From the NCBI GenBank assembly GCA_014706295.1, contig JACSVZ010000009.1, forward strand, positions 33,726,268 through 33,790,267: a DNA stretch of 64,000 nucleotides, written 5' to 3'. The notes under the pieces were generated by a model that saw nothing but the letters and a program-made list of their open reading frames with translations, had not been told where the DNA came from and made no database searches. Each line of letters starts with the position of its first letter. Positions within the stretch are counted from its first letter, which is position 1. Made by a program: the position numbers and the translations under genes. This stretch comes from Lycocorax pyrrhopterus obiensis (Eukaryota; Chordata; Aves; Passeriformes; Paradisaeidae). Positions 55,001 through 63,907 of the stretch are shown here, in pieces.

Positions 55001-58000
55001 AGTAGTAACATAATTGCTTTTTCCATTCAGTGGCTGAAGAAGTTTTCACCAATAATAAATAGGATTTTAATGGAAATGGTAGAAGTGGTTATGGACGGTA
55101 ATAGCCACTACAGTGTTTGCAGTTTTCAAATTAGGTCCACATAATTGCTCATAAAAAGAAAATTCATTTGTTAAAAATCTCTGGAAACATATTGAATATG
55201 TAATGGTAGAAATGCTGCCACCATAGGAATTATTTTCCTGTCATATTTAATAATCAGGATCTAGTCAAGTATTTAAATGTGTTGCATAAACAAATACTAT
55301 ATTTGGAAAACATACAAAACTGTGTTTAAAAAGTGTGTTTGAAAATATCAGTGACTGCATTTCTTAGACTTAGCGATCGCACCCCTATTATCCAAACAGT
55401 CTTCCCAATTAATTGCTTTTTAAACAGGTTTTAGTGGTGGGAAATGAACTAGGAGTGCTGATAAATTACAAAATCTGTCTTTCTTTCTCTCTCTCCTTCT
55501 CTCTCGCGGCGTGTCTCCTGTGTGCTGCCTGTCCCCCCGCCTAGGCCAGATGGTGCGTGGGCGCTCCGTGGTGCTGCGGGCAGCGGGCGAGGGCAGGCCC
55601 TGCCCGGAGCAGCTCACCCAGCACAGGAGCTGCCCGGTGAAGCCCTGCTACAGCTGGCTGCTGGGCCCCTGGTCTCCCTGCACGGTCCAGGTAGGGCTTT
55701 CTCCAGCACTCCCCGACGGCTCCGGAGCTGCCCCGTGCCTGGGGTCGACGGCAAAACCCTCGTCACGTTGTGGGATTAATTGCTGGTCGTGGGCTGGAGG
55801 TGTCTCTGTGGCCAGTGAAGGTCTGCAGGGAAGAGGGGGAGGTTCGGGAGCGGTGAACCCCTGCCCCTCATCTTCCAACCATCAGCAGCCATCCATAAGT
55901 AGTGGTATGGGTTCAAGTACTGTGAGCTCGTAGAATTACTGTAGGGGATTTATGGAGTGAATGTGTTTGACTGGACATAGTCATGATGACCTGTAATTTT
56001 ATTACATAAAATATCTCTAACAAGAAAATAGATACACTAGACATCAAGGCAGCTTAGCCTTTTTTATCTTTTTTTATTTCCTTTTTTTTGGAAGGACTGT
56101 ACAGCAGGTCTTGCCCCCCAGGTCTCCAGTACAATAGTGTGAGTTATTGTATGAAGGGCTGGTTTCTACTTTCTGCTTAGCCTGGCTATCTTTTTAATGA
56201 TCTTAAAATGTCTGGATTCAGTTCTGATGTGCTGTCCCTATCCTGGGCACCTGTGCTCAGCACTGGGGCCATCATTTTTTCACTGGCAGTGACTTCCATC
56301 AAGCTTGAATTGACTTTTTCTTCCTGTCTGTGCTTTTACTTCTCTCCTTATCTGTTAGATCCCATTTCCAATATTAAAACGTTATTGGTTGGTAACCCAG
56401 TTTAAGCAGAGGTGAATCTTTCACAGTGAGGTTTATCAGGCTTCTTAAATCTGGCTTTGGTGAGACGGAGGTAGAAGTGTGGTGGAAACGAGCCCTGTCT
56501 GGTCCCAGGGGACAGGACCTGTGCCAGATCTGTGGCTGCTTCTCCACATTATATCATGTAGGAGACTGAAGCCAATAATGCACATAAAGACACACATCCC
56601 TTGTGATTTCTGCTCTGCCAGTGCCTTGAACACCCACGTGATTTCTCAGTGTGGTGGAGGGACGTGTAGTGAATGTGTGAGTGGCACAATAAATACCCAG
56701 AATTTTCCCAGGTTTTCACAAATGAAATCTGGATTGTGACAGTCCAAGATCAGAGAAATAGAAGTATATTTATATTTTCTGTAATTAACAACTCATTGCA
56801 ACTAGTGATGTGAATGTGGTCCTTGTATGTGCTGTACTCAGCATGTAAAACATATATATATAACATATGTATGACATACATAGAACAAAATGTTAGCATC
56901 AGCTGATACTTGTCCAGCTAACATAAGCAGATTCTGTTAAACATCAGGCAAGAGACCTTCAACCATAGGAGCTAACACAGCTGATAAAAGAATTAGTAGG
57001 GAAGCTGAATTAAGGCCCCAGCTTACTCCAGATAAATAACACATTGTGCAGATTAAAGTGTGCCCATCCCAAACCCAGCTAAATTTTGGCTCAGAGCAAG
57101 TAATCACAGCCTTCCGTAACCCAGATACCATCCCTGCATTCAGTGAGTTAGAGCCTGCTTCTCTCCTTCAATTACCACAGAGCAGTTTCTCTCCCCTCTG
57201 CTTTGTTTTGGAGAGAAGCCATTCTATTTGTGTTCACTTCTCTTTAATGAGGTGCTCAGGAATTAAATGCAGTTCATAAATACAGGGTGATTTATTCCTG
57301 TGCTTTACCGGAAAAGCAGCTTAAGCCTGCGTTCTGAAGAAAGCTTTCAGAAGTCCTGTTTTCAAGGATGCTTTGTGAAAGAAGGTAAAGCATCCTCTGG
57401 TAAGGCCAAAATGCGTAGTGTGAAAGTGTCTTCTGTGACAATAGAAACGGGACAGTTAATTATAAGGCTAAATTATTTTTTTCTTGTATTATAACTGAGA
57501 CTGCAATTCCTAGTTGTAGGAGGACTATTTTATGCTAAATTGGCTTCATGTGAATAATTAGAGGTGTCTTCATGGTTAGGAATAGAGGCTGCTAAGTGTT
57601 CTGTGTTGCTGATTGTCACAGTATGGAAATCAGTGTGTAGCTCCCCAAGTAATTGCACACATCCCAGGCACACCCGTGGCAGCATGCAGGCTTTTCCCCT
57701 GCATCCAGAGGAATGCAGAACTTGGGAACTGGTCAGTACATCCAATTTCAAAGGGTTACAGGACATTGTTTTCCTCCTGGAGCTGAAGTGGTTTACCCTG
57801 ATCAGCTTAAAAAAAAAATTAGCAGTGGCTGACACTGTTCATCATTTTTTTCATTAAGGGAATGTAAGTGGAATAGCCAGGCATTATCAAACACGAGCTG
57901 GCTGACATTCCTAACAAGACTAAGAACCTTTCCTTTCTAACGGTTTTAAAAGCACTCCCTTAAATGTGATCACGCCACACTCCCTCATTAGGGAGACTTT

Positions 58001-61000
58001 TACCTGATTAAATGCTCATCAACCTGTGAAAGCATTGCCCAATCAACTCTTTACCTAAAATGATTGTGAACACATGAACCCCAGTAAAAGCCAAAAAGGG
58101 AAAACACTTCTTGAAGGCATATCTGGGTGAAGCATCTCATTAGGGCTGGTACCTCCTGTCTTATTAGAGTGTTATATGTGGGAAGTATCAGATGTGATGT
58201 GAGAGAAGGCTTGTGGAGATGCTGCCTTACCTCAGTGTGCTGAATTCCAGAGATTCCTGGCCGTCCGACACAGGAGGTGCAAACCTTCTGCTTATTTTCC
58301 CGTCAGGGTGAGCAGGGTGAGAGGTGGAGGCTCCATGCAGGTGCTGCTGGAGGAGCACGTACATCCTGTAATTAGGAAACCCAGGATGGGTTCTGCATCC
58401 TCTGAAGGGTCAGCATAGGAATTTTTGCAGACAAATGGCAGGAATCCCCTGTGGAAGTCAAATTCCCGCGTATTTCCAGCAAGGAGATCATGACTCAAGA
58501 GGCAAATCCTGATTCTAGGCGAACCTCAGAGGATCACACCTTCCAAAGAAGAGCATTTGCAGTAAAGAATTGATCCCCTGAGTTTTGAATATGTGATGGT
58601 TTCCTTTCAGTTCTCCTCTGATTAGCAGCTATTCCCTGCATCCTCAGTGTGCCATTGCTGCCACAAACTTCCTCTGGTTCCACACCTATTAATTAGATCT
58701 TCAAATGTATAATTTTGAGGGCATGAATAATTTTGAAGTTGATAAGGAAGTTAGTGCAGTGCTCCTGCATTGCTTAAGACCTTTTCAAATATACCAAAAA
58801 GCATCTCCTACTGTAAGTGACAGGGTGACATTTTATCTTCTAAGTGTGTTCAGTCGATTGTAAAAACCCATTGCTGGTCTTGAAATAAAGAAAGCAAGTG
58901 GAAGCCACTGTTAAAAAGCAAATCTTTATCTTTGGGATTGTTTTGAGAATTCGTAGGTTTGGAGATTTTTTTTTTTTATTCTAAGCATTAGAAAATATGA
59001 ATGTAGTTCCAATATAGTGTGATGGAAAAATGAAGACTGTTGCCTGTGGCCTTTTATAGTGGAAAGTGTTGTACTGAAAAAATTTATTGTTTTGACCTAT
59101 TTATTTCTCAGTATTCTTATTGCTATTTATATATTGATATGTATATAAAGAATTATATACTGTTTGTAGAAGAAGAAGAAGTATTTTTCTGAAAACTCTT
59201 TCTCTCTTGTCCAGTCATTTAGTCACTCTTTGAGTCACTTTGAACTGGAAATAGTGCAGTTTGATTAGTGCCCATTTCCCCCGAGAATGTTCTTCCATCA
59301 TCTTCTGTTCCCACCAGCCATTTCTAAGCAGGCTAACCCACGGCACGAGTGTTTCACACACCTTTAATCTCAGACCACAACAGAAGTTTCAGCAATGAAA
59401 CAGCAATTTAGAACAGTTAAGTTACACGCTGACTAAAGTGAACCACGGTGTTAAAAACTTGGCATCTGGCTGCATATAGTAAATCTACACTGATACTTCT
59501 TTAAGATGCTTTAGATTAGCAGCTGCTCTAGATCCAGCTAGTTATGCTCTTGCTTCCATTTTATTGTGGATCTGCAGCAGAAGGGAGAGAGAGGATGCAA
59601 AAGCTGCCAGGTGTGTGCAGGAGAGGCGTTCTCAAGATTCCTGCTAGCAAACCTGCTGCTGGATGAATGCACTCAGTAGGAGCCATTCTGTTCTGCAGAT
59701 GAAGTCCATTATTTTAAAAGAATCCACTGCCAAGAAATCCAAAGGAGCATTTCCCTTGGTTATACAAAGGGAATGTTTCTTCCTTCTTCTTGAGTTTTGT
59801 TTACTGGATTTTGTAAAGTGCCGTTTCCTCAAGGCTTCAGGCACATGTTCATAAGGCATCACGCAGACATGAGACACCTCAACAGCATCACAGCTCTTTA
59901 TCTGATGAGAGTGAAACAATTCCAGCCTCCAGAAATAGCCTCGGTGCTTTAACTCTCAGAGCATCCTCAGCTCTTGATCATAACTTTAGCCAAGGAATAT
60001 TGATTTTCCACTAAAGGAAGTCAATCGTCAGTAGTTTAGTGTATGCCTGGGTATTTCAGAACTGCGATGATGGGCATGGAGTGGCTCAGATGGAGCCTCC
60101 TTTTGCTTGTTCAAATGGGGTTTAGTGCTGACAGGTGATGGCTGACTCAGGTGTGTGACACAAGTTGGTGATCTCTGTCTGCTCCCTTTGGAACATGACA
60201 CAGCCCACAGTGCAGTAAGGATTTTTGCTGTGGCAGGGTTTAAATCATGTGAGTGCTCTTCTTGGGCTGTATCATCAAAGGAGGGTAGAGGAAATGTCTG
60301 TTCCTTATGGGCAGGCCCTGCTCTTGGCTTCTTCAGAGAAGCCAAAAATGTCTGTGTTCATGTAACTGGGCATTAATTAAGAATCAGTAAATTCATTAAT
60401 TTGAGTAAAATACACGAAGGACAGACCCCAAAGATGGTGTTAATCCTTTATGAATGTAGCCTCTTCCACACCTTTGGTAATGACACACTTCCCTGTGTGG
60501 CCCTGCCCCTGCCTCCGAGCTTCTGTAGGGAGGTGTATAGTGGAGATCTCCATCTGTCATCTCACAACTGGGGATACTGTTGCAGACCGAATTTGTATCT
60601 TGGAAGACTTTTCATGTAGAATCTACTCTGTTTCTTCTGTCATCTGCTAATGTCATTGATGTGTGCCTCTGTTCCCTTTCATCATCCCGTAGGGTGGACA
60701 GTGTGGAGATGGATTGCAAGTCCGCAACCTCACGTGTGTAGTGCATGATGCATCCATTTCTGCTACATCCAGACCAGTAGAAAATGCATTGTGTGGTGAG
60801 CTGCCATCGAAAGAAAGCGTGCTGCAGTTACCCTGCTCTGTGCCTTGCCCAGGTAAAGGCTTTGGAAGGTCACAGTGAATTTTCTGCCTGTGGTAGCTGT
60901 CTGAGGTGGACATGCTACCGTACCTCTGAGTACTGTCAGCCTTTGTAATACAAATCTGTGCTTCAGCAGATCAGGTAAATGCTCAGTCTGCTGTTTCTAG

Positions 61001-63907
61001 ATCACCCGAGAAAGTCTTCCTTTGTTTTTTGAGAAAATGAGACACCCCATGAAGCGGAAAATCCAAATATTGTGTACTACTGCATGATATCCTAGGGATA
61101 TTTCACTATTAAAGCTGTTGTATGCTTAGGTTGGCCTTATCCTTCAAGGCTAATTCTTTCTGAAAACCTGTGATTTCTTCTTTCGATGTGCAGGCGACTG
61201 CCACCTGACAGAGTGGTCGGAGTGGAGCTCCTGTGAGCTCACCTGCATCAATGGCAGGAGCTTTGAGACAACCGGGCGGCAGTCTCGATCCAGGGCCTTC
61301 ATCATCCAGTCTCCAGAGAACCGGGAGAGCTGCTCCGGACAGGAGATGGAAACACGGCCTTGCTCAGGTAGCTCGGCCACAGCGCTGCTTCCTGCCTGTC
61401 GAGGATTTATCCTGGGTTTGTTGCAAGGTGAAGAGTAACTGGTGTCGATGTTGCAGGAGGGAAGTGTTACGACTACCTGTGGCAAGCCAGCCCTTGGCGA
61501 GACAACGTGCGCACGGTGTGGTGTCAGCGCTCAGATGGAGTGAATGTCACAGGTACGTCCCCAAATGGCCTCGCGCACTTGTGAATGAAATGTCTCCACA
61601 CAGGCTGTTCTGCTTCTGCATCTGTTGCTCAGAGGGAGTTGGGCATCCTTCCTCGCTCTTCCAGGATTTCAGTTTGGATCTGTGTGTTGGAAGGACCGGT
61701 GGGAGCTCCCCAGCCTTGCTGTCAGCTCAACATCACACATGTATTACACAGGAGTAATTGGGGTAATTGCCCTTACTGTCAGGCTGGTCATGGGCAGAAA
61801 TGAGTGCACATGTACTGAAGGTTTGCCTGGGCTGGCTTGCACAGCCCTCAGTTCAACCTTCCTGTGGCGGTGGAGAACAGAAGAGAACATCACACGCGTG
61901 GTAGAGACCCCATCTTCTGTACCTCCTCTTCTTTTCAAAACACAGGAGTCTCAAGTCACTCAAACTGTGAGATTCCTGCTGTTACCGTGACCTACAAATT
62001 CTGCCTGTGCAGGATGAAAAGGGAAATTCATGGCCAGAACTTTGAAGCGCCGTGAGAGATTGACAAAGGCAGTAGGGCTGCATAGCCGTGGGATCTCTTT
62101 CAATATGCACAGGGTAAATGAGGAGAGAGTAGAAACGAACATGCAGATGTTCATGTCTGGTTCTATTTATAATGACTAGTTAGGATAATAACAAAAGTCT
62201 TATGTGCAAAGGTTGCCAAGTATTTAAGAACTCATTAACGTGTTTTTATTCCTATAGAAGCACAGGCTTTTCCAAGTGAGGATGGGCAAGGGCGTTATGT
62301 GGATTATGTCTTTTTATGTAGATAAGACATTAATGAGGACACAGAAGATCTGCATCTAATTCCCGATTCTGTCCCAAACTTCCTATGTGGCCAGTGGCAA
62401 ATTGCTTAAATCTGTATATCTCTGTTCTCCATTAACATGATGGGTATGATAATAATTCCCTGCCTTGTTAAGGCAAATTAATTAATGTGATGCCTACAGA
62501 TATTATGCTAATATGCTTAATAGACTAGTATTTAACTATATAAAATAAGCAAGCACGCACTTCTTACACTGTGGTGATCCAAGACAAAAACATTTAGAAA
62601 CATGCCCTTGAAGGCACTCAGTATTTTCTTTTCCAGGAGGGTGTCCTCTTCGGACAAAACCGGCCGAAGTCCGGCGCTGCAGCCCGGCGTGCAGGAAACC
62701 CTTCTCCTACTGCACACAGGTAACTGCTCGCTGCAGAGCAGGGCTGGGAAATTAACGCTGCGAGAGCCAGTCAATTAGACTGCATCTTGGATTGCATTCC
62801 AGGACTCAGAAAATAGTTTAGTGTGTCCGTGGTACCACCTGGAGGAAGTTGTGGGGATTTCATCCTGAAAGGAAACTGTGAACCTGTGCAAATGAGTGAT
62901 TTTATTTACGAAATCGTTATTTAAACGAGGAAGTATTTATATGGTGTTGCACGTGTGGGTTTGTTCTGTGGATGGGGTTTTGGGACTTCTTGGTTTAATT
63001 TTCATTGAATGCTGTTGTACTTTTCTGTACAAAAGGGACTTTTTAAAACTTCTGTAAAAGAGGAGATAAAGGAGCATCAATCACCTGTTCGGATCAAGAG
63101 TGTCAGACCCTCAGACAGGCATTATAGATATAAGATAATTAGCAAAGGAAAACAATATAAAAAAACTGTTTTAAAATAGGAATCCAGAAAATTGAGTATC
63201 TATTTAGCAAACCACAGACTTTTAAAAAACCTCAAGAAGAAACTGCTTAGTCTGATCCAGGGTAGTGGCTATTTGGTCATAAGAAAGCTTCATTGTAGAT
63301 AGTGAAATTCCCTGTGAAATACCGGAGTGGAAACATGTGAGAAGGGTTTGGGTCTGAAGGGAGATTGGTTTTGGTTTGTCTGTTCTGTTGCCCAGCAGGG
63401 TCAGTGGGAAAATTGTTACTGACAAGAGGAGTTTGCCACAAATTCCTGTTATTAAGCTTGTTGGGATGAAAATGTTTGTATGTTGGACTTCTCTATAATT
63501 ACTCACTCTTTCTCAACCAATTCCCCAAACATACTTGGTTTTTTTGAACTGAAATGGGCTTGCAGGCAGCAGTTCCTGGCTGGTTTGGTTTGGAGGTGGT
63601 GAATTGGTGTGTGCAGGTTGTGCCTTGCAGTTTGTTCATGCTTTCCCTACGGTGTGCACTGTTCTGTGGGAGGGCACTGCTTGGTTTAACGCTGAATTCC
63701 CTTTTGTCTCCCAGAGAGGAGTCTGCGGCTGTGAGCGGGGATATACAGAAGTGATGAGATCAAATGGTTTCCTGGATTACTGCGTGAAGGTACCAGGTTT
63801 AGAAGATAAGAAAGCTGATGTTAAGACCATTGCCGGAAAAAATAAACCTGTCAACTCCAAAATGCATGACATTTTCAAAGGATGGTCTATTCAACCTTTT
63901 AATCCAG
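36888..63907 (+). CDS. THSD7B: THSD7B, C-terminal half of the ectodomain (11 coding exons, partial at both ends)
   Basis: Eleven exons join into one open frame of 505 codons plus one base with consistent phases: 36888-37021, 37697-37850, 46893-47034, 48431-48546, 49028-49145, 55545-55690, 60693-60852, 61194-61367, 61457-61552, 62637-62719, 63715-63907. The product is a run of TSP1-like repeats (W-x-x-W motifs, regularly spaced cysteines), an EGF-like cysteine cluster and a juxtamembrane segment. THSD7 proteins are large single-pass type I membrane glycoproteins. THSD7A is a podocyte and endothelial protein and the target of autoantibodies in membranous nephropathy; THSD7B is far less studied. 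I call 7B because DKKADVK and the KMHDIFKGWS stretch in the last exon agree with remembered THSD7B and not with THSD7A, which diverges there. NLT, NAT and NVT sequons fit a secreted or extracellular domain. The signal peptide, N-terminal repeats, transmembrane helix and tail are outside the window. Confidence 0.93.
37022..37696 (+). other. THSD7B: THSD7B intron, 675 bases
   Basis: This GT-AG intron lies between window exons 1 and 2. It is AT-rich unique sequence; I see no repeat or other feature in it. Confidence 0.9.
37697..37850 (+). CDS. THSD7B: THSD7B exon 2 of window
   Basis: The acceptor is ttctgtgtag and the donor is cag|gtaggc. The exon completes the Arg codon and adds 51 codons, ending in phase 0. 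It reads RCVSTAED, then LCNQAEVPETVQKC, the CPSEC linker typical of the family, and SDWGQWSPCPQ. WGQW is a W-x-x-W motif that could be C-mannosylated. It closes one repeat and opens the next. Residues 46-96. The intron before it is 675 bases. Confidence 0.93.
40907..40943 (+). repeat. A-rich low-complexity stretch
   Basis: Runs of A are interrupted by single C residues (aaaacaaaa-type). Confidence 0.9.
41210..41580. promoter_or_regulatory. CpG-enriched unique block in the 9-kb intron
   Basis: About 18 CpGs by eye, with no repeat signature and a mixed motif-rich look unlike the AT-rich sequence on its left. A CR1 copy begins 150 bases to the right. It is a candidate regulatory element from composition alone. 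Confidence 0.3.
41732..41875 (-). mobile_element. CR1 LINE, 3' end fragment (ggttggaagggacc subtype)
   Basis: Reverse-complement CR1 on the plus strand: aaggttggaagggaccactg, aggtcatctagtcc, gaattgtgtcctcagacagc, ggatatctccagaggaa and accctctctggg-like sequence. The wording differs from the 35309 copy, so it belongs to another CR1 subfamily. Confidence 0.82.
46811..46866 (+). repeat. 28-bp tandem duplication next to a splice acceptor
   Basis: Two adjacent 28-base copies begin ggtgtctgtgtgatt and differ at about three positions. The second copy ends about 26 bases before exon 3 (46893). Confidence 0.9.
46893..47034 (+). CDS. THSD7B: THSD7B exon 3 of window
   Basis: The acceptor is tctctgcccag and the donor is ACAG|gtaggt. 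It carries 47 codons plus one base (phase 0 in, phase 1 out). It starts VCDPNIMQTRTRQVLRS and continues through CPEDSQMKPC to NCFQYQYNLT, where NLT is an N-glycosylation sequon. The intron before it is about 9.0 kb. The acceptor region contains a 28-bp tandem duplication (46811-46866). At the exon 2-3 junction the residue before the cysteine is Val; I remember Ser in human THSD7B. Residues 97-143. Confidence 0.92.
47035..48430 (+). other. THSD7B: THSD7B intron, about 1.4 kb, with a CR1 end near its acceptor
   Basis: This GT-AG intron lies between window exons 3 and 4. The left two thirds is AT-rich unique DNA. The last 180 bases hold a CR1 3' end (48248-48380) followed by about 50 bases that supply the branch site and pyrimidine tract. 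Confidence 0.88.
48248..48380 (+). mobile_element. CR1 LINE, 3' end fragment abutting a coding exon
   Basis: Plus-orientation CR1 3' end: gttcaaggcttcagagccag, ctggatggggctttggg, gtgtccctgcccgcggcagg, ggattggaactaca and the terminal attctgtgattctgtg tail. It ends 50 bases before THSD7B window exon 4. Confidence 0.9.
48431..48546 (+). CDS. THSD7B: THSD7B exon 4 of window
   Basis: The acceptor is tgtgtctgcag and the donor is CGG|gtgagc. Two bases complete a split Gly, followed by 38 codons ending in phase 0. It reads WSGCQLGANATCGHGERRRL, then LSCRRSDG and MQLCQR; NAT is an N-glycosylation sequon. It continues the repeat that starts in exon 3. Codon use is strikingly GC-rich: 36 of 38 third positions are G or C. 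A CR1 3' end stops only about 50 bases upstream. Residues 145-182. Confidence 0.91.
48547..49027 (+). other. THSD7B: THSD7B intron, 481 bases
   Basis: This GC-rich GT-AG intron lies between window exons 4 and 5. I recognise no repeat. Several long open frames on both strands here reflect the GC-rich composition and are not supported as genes. Confidence 0.88.
49028..49145 (+). CDS. THSD7B: THSD7B exon 5 of window (canonical TSP1 repeat start)
   Basis: The acceptor is ccctgtcacag and the donor is GGCG|gtgagt. It has 39 codons plus one base. It reads LRLEKPVP, CVVGCAVDCQLS, then PWSAWSQCSHTCGAG. WSAW is a W-x-x-W C-mannosylation-type motif, and CSHTCGAG fits the C-x-x-S/T-C-x-x-G consensus for POFUT2 O-fucosylation of TSP1 repeats. 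GC3 is 36 of 39. The intron before it is 481 bases. Residues 183-221. Confidence 0.92.
51095..51186 (+). repeat. 46-bp tandem duplication
   Basis: Copy one is 51095-51140 and copy two is 51141-51186. Both start acaccatcacttcagctgct, and they differ at a single base (agct against agtt). Near identity implies a recent duplication. Confidence 0.97.
54031..54157 (+). repeat. Polypyrimidine tract (about 127 bases)
   Basis: The tract starts as (CCTTTT)n, passes a T run and continues as mixed CCT/CTT units; only a handful of bases are purines. Long homopurine-homopyrimidine tracts can form triplex (H-DNA) structures. Open frames over it are compositional artefacts. Confidence 0.95.
54378..54421 (+). 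repeat. 22-bp imperfect tandem duplication
   Basis: Two adjacent copies start gtgccttttccaagtg and differ only in the last few bases. Confidence 0.9.
55545..55690 (+). CDS. THSD7B: THSD7B exon 6 of window
   Basis: The acceptor is ccccccgcctag after a long pyrimidine tract, and the donor is CAG|gtaggg. Two bases complete a split Gly, then 48 codons end in phase 0. It reads GQMVRGRSVVLRAAGEGRPC, then PEQLTQHRSCPVKPCYSW and GPWSPCTVQ. It finishes the repeat begun in exon 5 and opens the next one at CYSW. GC3 is 45 of 48. Residues 223-270. The upstream intron is about 6.4 kb. Confidence 0.93.
55691..60692 (+). other. THSD7B: THSD7B intron, about 5.0 kb
   Basis: This GT-AG intron lies between window exons 6 and 7. 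It holds short AT dinucleotide-rich patches (56850-56882, 59125-59162) and a short GAA run (59168-59182). I see no mobile element or second gene. Confidence 0.87.
60693..60852 (+). CDS. THSD7B: THSD7B exon 7 of window
   Basis: The acceptor is atcatcccgtag and the donor is CCAG|gtaaag. It has 53 codons plus one base. It begins GGQCGDGLQVRNLTCVVHDA (NLT sequon) and continues through ENALCGELPSKES to LQLPCSVPCP. Codon use returns to a mixed composition, unlike exons 4 to 6. It completes the repeat opened by CYSW in exon 6. Residues 271-323. Confidence 0.93.
60853..61193 (+). other. THSD7B: THSD7B intron, 341 bases
   Basis: This GT-AG intron lies between window exons 7 and 8; I see nothing else in it. 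Confidence 0.9.
61194..61367 (+). CDS. THSD7B: THSD7B exon 8 of window (canonical TSP1 repeat)
   Basis: The acceptor is gatgtgcag and the donor is TCAG|gtagct. The exon is 174 bases: two bases completing Gly, 57 codons, and one base. It reads GDCHLTEWSEWSSCELTCIN, then GRSFETTGRQSRSRAFIIQS and METRPCS. WSEW is a W-x-x-W motif, and CELTCING fits the O-fucosylation consensus. This is the best-conserved repeat in the window when compared with remembered human THSD7B. Residues 325-381. Confidence 0.94.
61368..61456 (+). other. THSD7B: THSD7B intron, 89 bases
   Basis: This very short GT-AG intron lies between window exons 8 and 9. The pyrimidine tract before its acceptor is weak (purine-rich gtgaagagtaac upstream of tggtgtcgatgttgcag), and agtaact is a candidate branch site. 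Its length is not a multiple of three, so retention would shift the frame. Confidence 0.88.
61457..61552 (+). CDS. THSD7B: THSD7B exon 9 of window
   Basis: The acceptor is cgatgttgcag and the donor is ACAG|gtacgt. The 96-base exon holds two bases completing Gly, 31 codons and one base. It reads GKCYDYLWQASPWRDNVRTV, then WCQRSDGVNVT (NVT sequon). Only 89 bases of intron separate it from exon 8. The WCQRSDG block is conserved in both THSD7 paralogues as I remember them. Residues 383-413. Confidence 0.93.
61553..62636 (+). other. THSD7B: THSD7B intron, about 1.1 kb
   Basis: This GT-AG intron lies between window exons 9 and 10. It has mixed composition and no recognised repeat. Confidence 0.88.
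62637..62719 (+). CDS. THSD7B: THSD7B exon 10 of window
   Basis: The acceptor is ttcttttccag and the donor is CAG|gtaact. The 83-base exon completes a Gly and adds 27 codons, ending in phase 0. It reads GCPLRTKPAEVRRCSPACRK, then PFSYCTQ. It closes the last TSP1-like repeat and starts the EGF-like cysteine cluster that ends in exon 11. Residues 415-441. Confidence 0.92.
62720..63714 (+). other. THSD7B: THSD7B intron, 995 bases
   Basis: This GT-AG intron lies between window exons 10 and 11. It is AT-rich unique sequence with no recognised feature. Confidence 0.88.
63715..63907 (+). CDS. THSD7B: THSD7B exon 11 of window (EGF-like end and juxtamembrane stretch)
   Basis: The acceptor is ttttgtctcccag. 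I place the donor at CCAG|gtgaaa (63908), because the family continues with a D/G residue, then the membrane-proximal sequence and transmembrane helix. It holds 64 codons plus one base. It reads RGVCGCERGYTEVMRSNGFL, DYCVKVPGLEDKKADVK, and then a cysteine-free stretch with SKMHDIFKGWSIQPFNP. This exon separates THSD7B from THSD7A best. GC3 is only 24 of 64. If the intron were retained, the frame would run on and stop at 63979-63981. Residues 442-505. Confidence 0.92.

Larger units (their letters stand above)
49146..55544 (+). other. THSD7B: THSD7B intron, about 6.4 kb
   Basis: This GT-AG intron lies between window exons 5 and 6. It contains a 46-bp tandem duplication (51095-51186), a 127-base polypyrimidine tract (54031-54157) and a 22-bp imperfect tandem duplication (54378-54421). 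The rest is AT-rich unique DNA, in contrast to the very GC-rich exons on both sides. Confidence 0.87.
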
